Shown here one piece after another: positions 1-6,582 of a stretch of DNA of 13,495 bases. The notes below the pieces were generated by a model that made no database searches, was not told where the DNA came from, and worked only from the letters and a program-made list of their open reading frames with translations. The stretch spans positions 1 to 13,495 of the forward strand of contig JAEDIH010000042.1 in NCBI GenBank assembly GCA_016292575.1, given 5' to 3'. The position numbers and the translations under genes are program-made. The stretch's first letter is position 1; each line of letters starts with the position of its first letter. This stretch comes from Clostridiaceae bacterium (GTDB lineage Bacteria; Bacillota; Clostridia; Oscillospirales; Acutalibacteraceae).

Positions 1-1025
1 ACCATCTGCGGAGTGAGAGAGATTTCCGGCACCATAACAATTACGTTCCTGCCGTATTTAAGAACATCGTCAATAAGCTTCAGGAAAACCGAGGTTTTTC
101 CGCTGCCTGTTATGCCATAAAGCAACGAGACGCCTCCGCCGCTGCGATATTTGTTCAAAAGTCCGCAATAAGCTTTTTCCTGCATGGGCGTAAGGCTGAT
201 TTTCGCGCTGCTTTCATCGCATGAAAAGCCGGATTTTGGTATACGGTAAATGTCAACATCGACAATGCTTACAAGACCCTTATTTTTAAGCGCCCGGACA
301 ACCGCTGCGGAAACGCCTGTGATTTCGCAAAGCTCCTTGACCTTTGCGCTGCCTGCGTCCGCAAGCACACGCAGAACCTCCGCCTGCTTCAAAGTAAGCT
401 TCTCAAATGCATTTTCAAGTTCAATGCCGGTAACATTCAGCACGGCCGTTTTTGCAAAAAGCTCGCCAACCTGCTTGCGCGTTTCAACATTCTTTTGAAC
501 AAGACCTTTTTCCGTCAGCCTTTCAAGCACATCGCTGCCGCGCGGAAGCTTGCAGGCGGAGAAGATTGCTTTCTTCGTCAGGAAGCTCACCTTTGAAAGC
601 ATATAGTCGTAAACCTGCTGTTCACGCTCGGAAAGCCGAACGGATTCGTCCTTTCCGCTCAGAGCAACATATGAATAATTAATTTTATAATTGAAGCCTG
701 CCGGAAGCTGGGCTTTTACCGCCTCAAAATAGGTGCAAAAGGTTCTTTCCTTAAGAAATCCGGCAATCTCCACCATCTCTTCGGTAAGCACCGGAACCTC
801 GTCAAGCACCTCGATAATTTCTTTATATTTTTTCCCTTTTTCCGGGTTCTGAAAGCCGAAAACGACTCCCTGCCGCTTTATATCCTTGCCCTTGCCGAAG
901 TTCACAATGACGCGTGAGCCGACTTTAACAGATAAAAGCAGCCTTTCAGGCACGATATAGCCGTATAAAATATCAAAATGATATGAAACATTTTCAACTG
1001 CAACCGCGGCCAAAGTCTGCTCCAT
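1..1025 (-). CDS. priA: Primosomal protein N' (replication-restart helicase PriA), N-terminal part; cut by window edge
   Basis: PriA is a superfamily 2 DNA helicase that recognises stalled forks and D-loops and reloads the replicative helicase. About 341 residues are visible. The N-terminal part (roughly residues 1-100) matches the PriA 3'-DNA-binding domain, including a segment reading SRVIVNFGKGKDIKRQGVVF. A winged-helix region follows. The Walker A motif GITGSGKT lies at about residues 304-311 and the PriA hallmark VPEISLTPQ begins near residue 332. The rest of the helicase and the zinc-binding cysteines would lie beyond base 1. The ATG at 1023-1025 is preceded by AAGGAAG nine bases upstream; another ATG at 1028-1030 is in a different frame. 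The gene starts 25 bases after rpoZ and is the last visible gene of the yicC-remA-gmk-rpoZ run. In Bacillus subtilis coaBC usually sits between rpoZ and priA; it is absent here. The reading frame is intact. Confidence 0.96.
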   Translation of the reverse strand, partial: MEQTLAAVAVENVSYHFDILYGYIVPERLLLSVKVGSRVIVNFGKGKDIKRQGVVFGFQNPEKGKKYKEIIEVLDEVPVLTEEMVEIAGFLKERTFCTYFEAVKAQLPAGFNYKINYSYVALSGKDESVRLSEREQQVYDYMLSKVSFLTKKAIFSACKLPRGSDVLERLTEKGLVQKNVETRKQVGELFAKTAVLNVTGIELENAFEKLTLKQAEVLRVLADAGSAKVKELCEITGVSAAVVRALKNKGLVSIVDVDIYRIPKSGFSCDESSAKISLTPMQEKAYCGLLNKYRSGGGVSLLYGITGSGKTSVFLKLIDDVLKYGRNVIVMVPEISLTPQM

Positions 1026-1050
1026 ATCATTTCACTTCCTTGAAACTCAA

Positions 1051-1260
1051 TTATATATTTTTGATCTCGTCCGGTTCCCTGATTTCAAATTTTCCGCTAA
1101 GGAACTCATCGAGAGCATATGAAACGGACTTTTCCGTTCCGCATTTTTCGCTGAGAACGGGGTCTTCGGTAATGGTTCTTGCGCGCTTTGCAACGGCAGT
1201 AACAAGCGAATAGCGGCTGATATGGTCTTTAAGAAGTATTCTGAGATCGGGATTAAGCAT
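1051..1260 (-). CDS. rpoZ: DNA-directed RNA polymerase omega subunit
   Basis: Omega is the small RNA polymerase subunit that helps fold and assemble beta'. The 69-residue product is the usual Firmicute size. It shows the family signature near the N-terminus, ISRYSLVTAVAKRARTI (about residues 14-30), followed by a segment with a conserved AL-x-EF-x-xGK pattern (residues 49-57). The ATG at 1258-1260 is preceded by GAGGT about eight bases upstream. The gene lies 43 bases downstream of gmk, and the gmk-rpoZ pair is conserved in Firmicutes. That gap contains a TATAAT hexamer (1291-1296, minus strand) without a convincing -35 box, so most transcription probably comes from the promoter before yicC. 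Confidence 0.95.
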   Translation of the reverse strand: MLNPDLRILLKDHISRYSLVTAVAKRARTITEDPVLSEKCGTEKSVSYALDEFLSGKFEIREPDEIKNI

Positions 1261-1303
1261 TTTTATTACCTCACAAATCTAAAATATATTATTATATGCA
1301 TAT

Positions 1304-1870
1304 TTATTGCTTTACAGCGTGTTTTACAATTGAAAGAACCTCTTCAACAGCGTCTTCAAGCACATCGTTAACGACAACAAAGTCATACTCGTCCGCGCGT
1401 CTCATTTCCTCCTCGGCAATGCGCAGCCGTTCGCAGATGCATTCTTCGCTTTCGGTTCCCCTTTTGCGCAGTCTTCTTTCAAGCTCGTCCCTTGAAGGCG
1501 GTGCAATAAAGATCTGAACCGCTTCGGGCATCAGACGGCGAATGTTTGCGCCGCCCTGCACCTCAATATTGAGAAACACGGTTTTTCCGGACTTCAAAAC
1601 GTCTTTAACCGGGCCTATCGGCGTTCCGTAATAGTTTGAACCGTATTTTGCATATTCAAGCATCAGATCGTTTTCAATGTTCTTTTGAAACTGCTCCTTG
1701 GAAACAAAGAAGTAATCAACGCCCTCCCTTTCGCCCCGGCGCATTGCGCGCGTGGTCATTGAAACGGAAAGGAAAGCGTCTCCGTCCATTTTTTCAAGCA
1801 CACCCTTGAGAACCGTATCCTTTCCGCTGCCGGACGGTCCGGAAAGAACAACAAGAAGTCCGTTATTCAT
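1304..1870 (-). CDS. gmk: Guanylate kinase
   Basis: This cytoplasmic enzyme phosphorylates GMP to GDP with ATP, an essential step in GTP and dGTP synthesis. The 188-residue product begins MNNGLLVVLSGPSGSGKDTV, with the P-loop at about residues 11-18. The GMP-binding motifs follow: TTRAMRRGEREGVDYFF (39-55), LEYAKYGSNYYGTP (71-84) and a NIEVQGG segment (101-107). The lid and C-terminal region contains RLRKRGTESEE and YDFVVVND. An in-frame start 12 codons upstream is possible, but ATG at 1868-1870 has a strong GGAGGA about eight bases before it and gives the usual protein start. The gene overlaps the remA stop by 8 bases, which suggests translational coupling. The Asp after the P-loop lysine (GKD rather than the common GKG) is a small sequence variant. 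Nothing suggests loss of activity. Confidence 0.97.
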   Translation of the reverse strand: MNNGLLVVLSGPSGSGKDTVLKGVLEKMDGDAFLSVSMTTRAMRRGEREGVDYFFVSKEQFQKNIENDLMLEYAKYGSNYYGTPIGPVKDVLKSGKTVFLNIEVQGGANIRRLMPEAVQIFIAPPSRDELERRLRKRGTESEECICERLRIAEEEMRRADEYDFVVVNDVLEDAVEEVLSIVKHAVKQ

Positions 1871-2135
1871 CGTATGTTTCCTCCGCAAAAGACTCGTCCG
1901 GCTCACCGTTCAAGCGGTTTGCAACTGTTTCGGACTGAAGATATGAAAGAACAACATGGTCGCTGTCCATTATTATAACGGCTCTTGTTCTTCGTCCCTG
2001 AGTGGCGTCAATGAGCATTCCGCGCTCCTTGCTCTCCTGAACAATTCTTTTTATCGGCGCGGAGTCCGGACTGACAACGGCAATGAGTCTTGCAGCGTTA
2101 ATCATATTTCCGAATCCGATGTTAACAAGCTTCAT
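1863..2135 (-). CDS. remA: RemA / DUF370 extracellular matrix regulator
   Basis: RemA is a small DNA-binding protein that in B. subtilis activates biofilm-matrix and osmoprotection genes by binding tandem DNA sites as an oligomer. Most Clostridia carry it with unknown targets. The 90-residue product begins MKLVNIGFGNMINAARLIAV and contains the family core DATQGRRTRAVIIMDSDHVV (about residues 43-62), then SxLQxETVANRL. The basic GRRTR stretch is characteristic. The ATG at 2133-2135, with AAGGGGAA upstream, is preferred over an in-frame start 11 codons earlier because the conserved protein starts at MKLVNIG. It lies between yicC and gmk, as in B. subtilis (yloC-remA-gmk). The C-terminal dozen residues are acidic and specific to this protein. 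Confidence 0.95.
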   Translation of the reverse strand: MKLVNIGFGNMINAARLIAVVSPDSAPIKRIVQESKERGMLIDATQGRRTRAVIIMDSDHVVLSYLQSETVANRLNGEPDESFAEETYDE

Positions 2136-2155
2136 TAAAATTCCCCTTTTTACTC

Positions 2156-2188
2156 TACCGCATAGCAAACAAAAGTCCTTCGGCGGTA
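2156..2188 (-). promoter_or_regulatory. Small hairpin in the yicC-remA gap
   Basis: Perfect 6-bp inverted repeat (TACCGC at 2156-2161 with GCGGTA at 2183-2188) enclosing a 21-base loop, 21 bases before the remA ATG. On the minus strand no run of T follows it, so it is not a standard intrinsic terminator. It could be an intercistronic processing or stabilising structure, or chance. Confidence 0.25.
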
Positions 2189-2194
2189 ATAAAG

Positions 2195-3073
2195 TTATTC
2201 GATGTTCTGAATCTGTTCTCTGATTTTTTCTACTTCTGCCTTGATATCAATAACTTTTTTTGCAATGGCAACGTCCTGCGCCTTTGAGCCGATTGTGTTT
2301 GCCTCGCGGTTGAATTCCTGGATGAGGAAATCCGCTTTTCTTCCGATTGCGACGTCGCCGTTCATAAATTCGCGCATCTGCTCAATGTGGCTGCGCAGCC
2401 TGACGGTCTCCTCCGCAACGGCAACCTTATCGGCAAAAATTGCAGCTTCGGTAAGGAGCCTTTGCTCGTCAACATGAACGTCCTCAAGCACGGTCTTCAT
2501 TCTTTCAAGAAGCTTTGCGTTATATTCGGCAACCGTCTGAGGAGAGCGCTCCTCAATGAAGCCGACATTTTCAATGATCGTATCGCAGCGTGAAAGGATA
2601 TCATTCCTGAGCTTTTCGCCCTCCCTTTCGCGCATTGCAACAAAGGAAGCAAGAGCACTATCGAGAACGGCTCTGACCGCATTCCAGACGCGTTCCTCGT
2701 CCGCCTCATCCTTATGTACGGTAAAGATATCATAATATTTTGCAAGTGATGTTACAGTAATATCGTTTGCAATGCCGTATTTTTCCGAAAGCTCTTTTAG
2801 AGCGTTGATATAACCGGCAGCAAGCGAGTGGTTCACGCTGACGGTGCAGTTATCCTCGTCAAGCTCCTCAACGGTAACAAAGCAATCAACCTTACCCCTT
2901 GAAACTGCCGCCTGAACGTGGCTTTTAAGCTTTTCCTCAAGAAAGCCGTAGGTTCTCGGTACTTTGGAATTAAATTCAAAATATCTGTGGTTAACGCTTT
3001 TAAGTTCAACCGAGATATTCATACCGTCAACAAGCATCTGCGCCCGGCCGAAACCGGTCATACTTTTAATCAT
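2195..3073 (-). CDS. yicC: YicC/YloC family endoribonuclease
   Basis: The family is widely conserved; the E. coli YicC protein has been shown to act as an endoribonuclease linked to RNA turnover. The 292-residue product has the normal family length. It begins with the hallmark MIKSMTGFGRAQ, followed by VELKSVNHRYFEFNSKVPR (about residues 22-40) in the YicC N-domain. The C-terminal DUF1732 region contains IGRKADFLIQEFNREANTIG (residues 244-263) and then KAQDVAIAKKVIDIKAEVEKIREQIQN. The ATG at 3071-3073 follows an AAAGGCG-type ribosome site. It is the first gene after the consensus promoter at 3124-3152, with a leader of about 44 bases, and heads the yicC-remA-gmk-rpoZ-priA run. I assign the family with high confidence; the exact RNA targets in this organism cannot be read from sequence. 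Confidence 0.96.
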   Translation of the reverse strand: MIKSMTGFGRAQMLVDGMNISVELKSVNHRYFEFNSKVPRTYGFLEEKLKSHVQAAVSRGKVDCFVTVEELDEDNCTVSVNHSLAAGYINALKELSEKYGIANDITVTSLAKYYDIFTVHKDEADEERVWNAVRAVLDSALASFVAMREREGEKLRNDILSRCDTIIENVGFIEERSPQTVAEYNAKLLERMKTVLEDVHVDEQRLLTEAAIFADKVAVAEETVRLRSHIEQMREFMNGDVAIGRKADFLIQEFNREANTIGSKAQDVAIAKKVIDIKAEVEKIREQIQNIE

Positions 3074-3123
3074 ATTCTCACGCCTTTCTTCGTCTATCCG
3101 AAAGCTTTGCTTCGATTCCTTAT

Positions 3124-3152
3124 ATTATATATCGTTTTACGGATTTTGTCAA
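3124..3152 (-). promoter_or_regulatory. Consensus sigma-A/sigma-70 promoter for yicC-remA-gmk-rpoZ-priA
   Basis: On the minus strand TTGACA (3152-3147) is separated by exactly 17 bases from TATAAT (3129-3124), a perfect match to the housekeeping consensus in both boxes and spacing. Transcription should start near 3117, leaving a leader of about 44 bases before yicC. The TGA inside the -35 box (3151-3149) is also the stop codon of the upstream small gene. It is the only full-consensus promoter I found in the window. Confidence 0.85.
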
Positions 3153-3490
3153 ATATCGTTACAGCTGCAATGTCCTGCAAGCAGCGTGGGTATGTCGTTT
3201 GTATACACGCCGTTTTTACATTGAAAGTTCAGATATGTATGCGCTTTTCCGCTGTCTTTTGCCGAAAGAGTTCCGATGTAAGCCCCTCGGTTTGCCGCAT
3301 AGTTGTATGCACTTTTTAAAAGACCTTCTCCGATTTCCGGAAACTCAATGTCATAGGTAAGACAAAACACATCTGAGGTATTTCCGTCAACAAGCAACCG
3401 ACATTCACCAAGCTTGTCCGTTCCGCTGAAAGCCTCAAATATGGCTGTGCATTCAGAAGTGAGAACTTCGGTCGGCTTAAAATAAATCAT
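3149..3490 (-). CDS. Small protein of unknown function, possibly a degenerate GNAT fold
   Basis: A 113-residue protein that I do not recognise by name. Its start overlaps the rluB stop by four bases (ATGA), with GGAGGT ten bases upstream lying inside the rluB end, so it is very likely translated. A central stretch (about residues 54-69, GEGLLKSAYNYAANRG) resembles the acetyl-CoA loop and helix of GNAT acetyltransferases: it has the xxGxG pattern but Pro51 replaces the usual Arg or Gln. Short beta-like stretches flank it. At 113 residues it is shorter than a normal GNAT of about 150. The C-terminus is Cys-rich (HCSC). No signal peptide or membrane segment is seen. Small proteins of this general look occur beside rluB in Clostridia as far as I recall, but I assign no function. 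The GNAT idea is inference. Confidence 0.8.
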   Translation of the reverse strand: MIYFKPTEVLTSECTAIFEAFSGTDKLGECRLLVDGNTSDVFCLTYDIEFPEIGEGLLKSAYNYAANRGAYIGTLSAKDSGKAHTYLNFQCKNGVYTNDIPTLLAGHCSCNDI

Positions 3491-4230
3491 CCCTTTTTAA
3501 CCTCCATACCGGCGGCAAGCATGAGCTTGCGCACTTCCTGAGCAGTAAGCTCTCTCCATGCACCCTGTTTGAGCATACCGAGCTTTACTGAGCCGACGGC
3601 CGTTCTGCGAAGACGTGCAACCTCAAGCCCTATTTCCTCGCACATTTTTCTTATCTGACGGTTGCGTCCCTCATAAAGGACGATTTCAAGCACAACCCGG
3701 TTTTCCTCCTGCAAAACCACTCTCACCTCGGCAGGAGCCGTTTTCCTGTTGTCAATCACGATTCCGGTTGCAATCTCAGTCAGCTGTTCTTCGCTCACCG
3801 GAGGACGCACCGTTACCCGGTAGGTCTTTGCAACGTGCTTTGAGGGATGGGTCAGGGCGTTTGCAAATTCGCCGTCGTTTGTAAAAATCAGCATTCCCTC
3901 GGACTCTCTGTCAAGTCTCCCCACGGGATAGACCCTTGCCGGAGCGTCCTTGACGAGCATTGCAACGCATTTTCTGTCCATTTCATCGCTCATGGTTGTG
4001 ATAAAGCCGCGCGGCTTGTTGAGCATGATATAGACATTCTCCTTTTGCTTAACAACCTTTTTTCCGTGAACGGTAACGGCGTCGCGTTTCGGGTCAACCT
4101 TATCGCCTATTGAAGCTGTTTTTCCGTTGACTTTAACGGCGCCCGATTCAATCAATTCTTCGCTCTTTCGCCTTGAGGCTACGCCGCATTCGGAAAGAAA
4201 TTTTTGAAGCCTTATTCTGTTGTCAGCCAA
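3487..4230 (-). CDS. rluB: Ribosomal large-subunit pseudouridine synthase, RluB/RsuA family
   Basis: Enzymes of this family convert a specific uridine in rRNA to pseudouridine; RluB acts on 23S rRNA helix 89 in model bacteria. The product (247 residues) has an N-terminal S4 RNA-binding domain (about 5-65: RLQKFLSECGVASRRKSEEL). The catalytic domain has the active-site motif GRLDRESEGMLIFTNDG, with the catalytic aspartate near residue 107. It ends with the family motif EGRNRQIRKM (187-196). The frame is open back to a TTG at 4251, but AAGGAAG at 4239-4245 sits eight bases before TTG at 4228-4230, so I chose the later start. The ribosome site overlaps the dacF stop codon, which suggests coupling. 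Target-site choice (RluB versus RsuA or RluE) rests on family resemblance and context. Confidence 0.93.
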   Translation of the reverse strand: MADNRIRLQKFLSECGVASRRKSEELIESGAVKVNGKTASIGDKVDPKRDAVTVHGKKVVKQKENVYIMLNKPRGFITTMSDEMDRKCVAMLVKDAPARVYPVGRLDRESEGMLIFTNDGEFANALTHPSKHVAKTYRVTVRPPVSEEQLTEIATGIVIDNRKTAPAEVRVVLQEENRVVLEIVLYEGRNRQIRKMCEEIGLEVARLRRTAVGSVKLGMLKQGAWRELTAQEVRKLMLAAGMEVKKG

Positions 4231-4243
4231 AAACAACACTTCC

Positions 4244-5377
4244 TTATTCAAACAAACTTTTCAATTTATTTATTATTCTCTCTTTTAAGCTCAGCTTGGG
4301 TACATAGGTTTCCTGCACCTCAGTAACGCTTTCGCCGGCAAGCAGTTCAACGGTTTTAACAAGACTTTCACCGCAGAAAAAATCAATTTTTCCGAGCAAG
4401 TCACCCTTGACTACGGGAGCGTAAACAAATCGCGGCAAATATGCTTTTTGCGTCAGACCGTTTTTTCCGTAGAGTGCAATGCCAAATTCACTGCACGAGG
4501 CGTTGATTTTTACCGAGTTTTTAACACCGCCTATTGTATGAAGCGTTGCGGGATACTGCGGTGTGACGGTTACAGAATTAAGCTTTGAAAGCGCATAGTC
4601 ATAAAGCTTTTTGTGGTCGCTCCAGTCGTTCGGCGCGTTGAGCGTTACGGCAACAAGAACGGCACCGTCCTTTTCCATTGCGCTGACAAGGCACCTTCCG
4701 CTCTTTTTTGTGAAACCTGTTTTTACGCCGAACACGCCGTCCAAGCTCGAAAGGAGTCTGTTATGATTTGAAAAATACAATTTTGTCTGCGGCTCAAGCA
4801 GCCGTGCGGTATATTTTTTTGCCGAGCATACGCTTCTGAACACGGAATTTTTGACGCAATATGAGGCAAGAAGCGCCATGTCATATGCGGTTGAATAGTG
4901 TTCTTCATCATCAAGACCGGACGGAGTTACAAAATTTGTGCTTTTCATACCAATCTGCCGCGCCCTTTCATTCATCAGCTCGGCAAAGGAGGAAAAGCTT
5001 CCGGAAAGATGCAAGGCAACGGCGTTTGCCGCGTCATTGCCGGATTCAAGCATCATGCCGTAAACCAGGTCGCAAAGCGTAATTTTGTCTCCCGCGTGAA
5101 GTCCGAGAGAGGTGCCCTCGGCACGGGTCATTTCGCTTGTGATGTTTACCGTATCGCAAAGTCTTCCTGATTCGATTGCAAGAAAAGCCGTCATAATTTT
5201 TGTTGTGCTTGCCATTGAGCGCTTTTCAAAGGCGTCCTTCTGATAGATAATCTCGTTTGTCCGTGCGTCCAGAACAACGGCGCTTTGGGCACTTATTTCA
5301 ACAGCGCCTGCACAAAAGAAAAAACAAAGCGAAACAAAAAGCAGCACAACAAAATAACAAATCATTTTTTTAATCAA
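4244..5377 (-). CDS. dacF: D-alanyl-D-alanine carboxypeptidase, DacF/DacB type (penicillin-binding protein 5 family)
   Basis: A serine carboxypeptidase (MEROPS S11) that removes the terminal D-alanine from peptidoglycan pentapeptides outside the membrane. Counting from the furthest upstream in-frame GTG (5387-5389), an N-terminal hydrophobic signal segment spans about residues 10-29. The catalytic motifs are SxxK at Ser61-Lys64 (STTK), SxN at 116-118 (SGN) and KTG at 223-225. A beta-rich C-terminal domain follows from about residue 270, and the last 20 residues are basic (LSLKERIINKLKSLFE), as expected for an amphipathic membrane anchor. The start is uncertain: GTG 5389, TTG 5377 and ATG 5365 are in frame. 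I prefer TTG 5377 because AGGTGG (5386-5391) lies eight bases upstream. That ribosome site is inside a hairpin. Position after ytfJ suggests a sporulation or cortex role (inference). The spmA/spmB genes that follow dacB in B. subtilis are not here. Confidence 0.95.
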   Translation of the reverse strand: MIKKMICYFVVLLFVSLCFFFCAGAVEISAQSAVVLDARTNEIIYQKDAFEKRSMASTTKIMTAFLAIESGRLCDTVNITSEMTRAEGTSLGLHAGDKITLCDLVYGMMLESGNDAANAVALHLSGSFSSFAELMNERARQIGMKSTNFVTPSGLDDEEHYSTAYDMALLASYCVKNSVFRSVCSAKKYTARLLEPQTKLYFSNHNRLLSSLDGVFGVKTGFTKKSGRCLVSAMEKDGAVLVAVTLNAPNDWSDHKKLYDYALSKLNSVTVTPQYPATLHTIGGVKNSVKINASCSEFGIALYGKNGLTQKAYLPRFVYAPVVKGDLLGKIDFFCGESLVKTVELLAGESVTEVQETYVPKLSLKERIINKLKSLFE

Positions 5378-5382
5378 CAAAT

Positions 5383-5418
5383 CAACCACCTGCCATTTTT
5401 ATGATATGCAGGCGGTTG
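5383..5418 (-). promoter_or_regulatory. 11-bp hairpin enclosing the dacF ribosome-binding site
   Basis: CAACCACCTGC (5383-5393) pairs with GCAGGCGGTTG (5408-5418) across a 14-base loop. In the minus-strand RNA this gives ten Watson-Crick pairs and one G-U pair. The 3' arm contains AGGTGG, the best Shine-Dalgarno for dacF. No run of T follows, so it does not look like an intrinsic terminator. It may limit dacF translation relative to ytfJ or act as a processing site (inference). Confidence 0.6.
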
Positions 5419-5441
5419 TTGAAAAATTATTCGATTGTATC

Positions 5442-5855
5442 TTATTCGCTGATCGCTGAGTCGTCAGCCGCTTTCTTTGCAGAGTCCTTCTTGGCTTTGT
5501 TGACAAGACCTGTTACCTTGTCAAACATCTCGGGAACAAGGTTAACAACTCTTTCCGCGGCATTGTCATATGCAGTGATGTGCTTGAGTGTAACTTCGCC
5601 GTCGCTGATAACAAGGAAGGCAACGGGAGTGATGGTTACTCCGGCACCGCCGCCGCCGCCGAAAAGCTCTTTATTGTTCTTTGACGGGAAGTCTGCGCCG
5701 CCCGAAGCAAAGCCGTATGTAACCTTTGAAACGGGAATGATGGTCACTCCGCCTTCGGCATAAATCGGTTCGCCGATGATTGTGCTTGTATCGACGAGTT
5801 CGCGGATTTTTTCAATCGTTGAGCTGAGAATGGCACCTGCTGATTTTTCTGACAT
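5442..5855 (-). CDS. ytfJ: GerW family sporulation protein YtfJ
   Basis: In B. subtilis, YtfJ (GerW) is made in the forespore and is required for normal spore germination; its biochemical activity is unknown. The 137-residue product fits the family. It has an N-terminal helix SSTIEKIRELVDTSTIIGEPI (about residues 11-31), the GGVTIIPVSKVTYGFASGGADF core (35-56), a glycine-rich loop FGGGGGAGVTITPVAFLVI (65-83), and a C-terminal Lys/Ala/Asp-rich tail. ATG at 5853-5855 follows AAAGGATG. It starts six bases after DUF2953, and the DUF2953-ytfJ pair (ytfI-ytfJ) is conserved. The gene suggests a spore-forming lineage, but homologues persist in some relatives not known to sporulate. The next gene, dacF, starts after a 64-base gap holding a hairpin. 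Confidence 0.94.
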   Translation of the reverse strand: MSEKSAGAILSSTIEKIRELVDTSTIIGEPIYAEGGVTIIPVSKVTYGFASGGADFPSKNNKELFGGGGGAGVTITPVAFLVISDGEVTLKHITAYDNAAERVVNLVPEMFDKVTGLVNKAKKDSAKKAADDSAISE

Positions 5856-5861
5856 TGTATA

Positions 5862-6566
5862 TCATCCTTTCTTTGTTTCCGCTTTTTGCTGAGGAACAGA
5901 TTCTTTCTTTTGCCTGCCGTTTTTGAGGAACTTCAAGGCAACCTTGAAAACAAGCCTGAACACCATGGCGAGCGTGGCGTTAATTATTTTGCGCACAACA
6001 AGATAAAGCTCAAAGTTGAATTCGCCCTCGCTGTTGTTTGCAAGAAAATCCGGTTCAACCGAGGCATTATATTTTTTAACGATATTGTTTGAACACAGGA
6101 AGCCCAGAAGCGGATATACCTTTTGACAGGTTTCACCGTATTTAACGGCGGTTTTTGCGCTGTCTCCCGTGCCTACGGATATGTATATTTCGATATCTTC
6201 AAAAACTACGCTTTTAAAGAGCTTTCCGCCGTAAAGGGCAAGAATGTGACCGAGGTTTGAAAGCACCTCCATCATTCCGTCATAGCCATTTGCCTTGACC
6301 ATTTCAAGGATAGGGTTAGGCTTTTTTCCCTGCGGTTCTTCCGTGGTTTCCTTTTCGGGTTTTTCTTTTTTTGGCTTTTCTTTCTTGGGCTTTTTTTCTT
6401 TCTTTTCACCCAAAGGAAGGATATTCAGCTTAATGAACAGATAACGGACGGTGAGGTAAATTTTATCGCCGTAATGCAGCGAAACATGAACCGGAACGGA
6501 AAGCACAAGAACAAAGAATGCAATTATTCCGCCGAGGATACAAAGAAAAATCTGAAATCCTGTCAA
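5862..6566 (-). CDS. DUF2953 protein (YtfI-like), single N-terminal membrane anchor
   Basis: A 234-residue member of DUF2953, a family of unknown function that sits next to ytfJ in spore-forming Firmicutes. A hydrophobic segment spans about residues 5-28. A short beta-like stretch follows (YGDKIYLTVRYLFIKLNI, 32-49), and then a highly charged Lys/Pro/Glu linker (about 53-82) built from a repeated KPKKEK unit. The folded part includes ILALYGGKLFKSVVFEDIEIYISVGTGD and a C-terminal hydrophobic region before a Lys/Gln-rich tail. The start is TTG at 6564-6566; AAGGGGG seven bases before it supports this. The gene lies 57 bases after scpB. That gap contains an AT-rich dyad and a possible promoter, so this may begin a transcript DUF2953-ytfJ-dacF-rluB. 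Confidence 0.87.
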   Translation of the reverse strand: MTGFQIFLCILGGIIAFFVLVLSVPVHVSLHYGDKIYLTVRYLFIKLNILPLGEKKEKKPKKEKPKKEKPEKETTEEPQGKKPNPILEMVKANGYDGMMEVLSNLGHILALYGGKLFKSVVFEDIEIYISVGTGDSAKTAVKYGETCQKVYPLLGFLCSNNIVKKYNASVEPDFLANNSEGEFNFELYLVVRKIINATLAMVFRLVFKVALKFLKNGRQKKESVPQQKAETKKG

Positions 6567-6582
6567 GGCACCGCCCCCTTTC

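Noticed and set aside
250..682. Plus-strand open frames over the priA region
   Set aside because: They lie opposite a well-supported PriA frame, have low-complexity Ser/Arg-rich translations and lack ribosome sites.
1291..1296. TATAAT on the minus strand between gmk and rpoZ as an internal promoter
   Set aside because: No -35 match at 16-18 bases upstream and no extended -10 TGn; the surrounding sequence is simply AT-rich.
3074..3120. yicC leader as a riboswitch
   Set aside because: About 44 bases with only a small imperfect stem; too short for a known riboswitch class.
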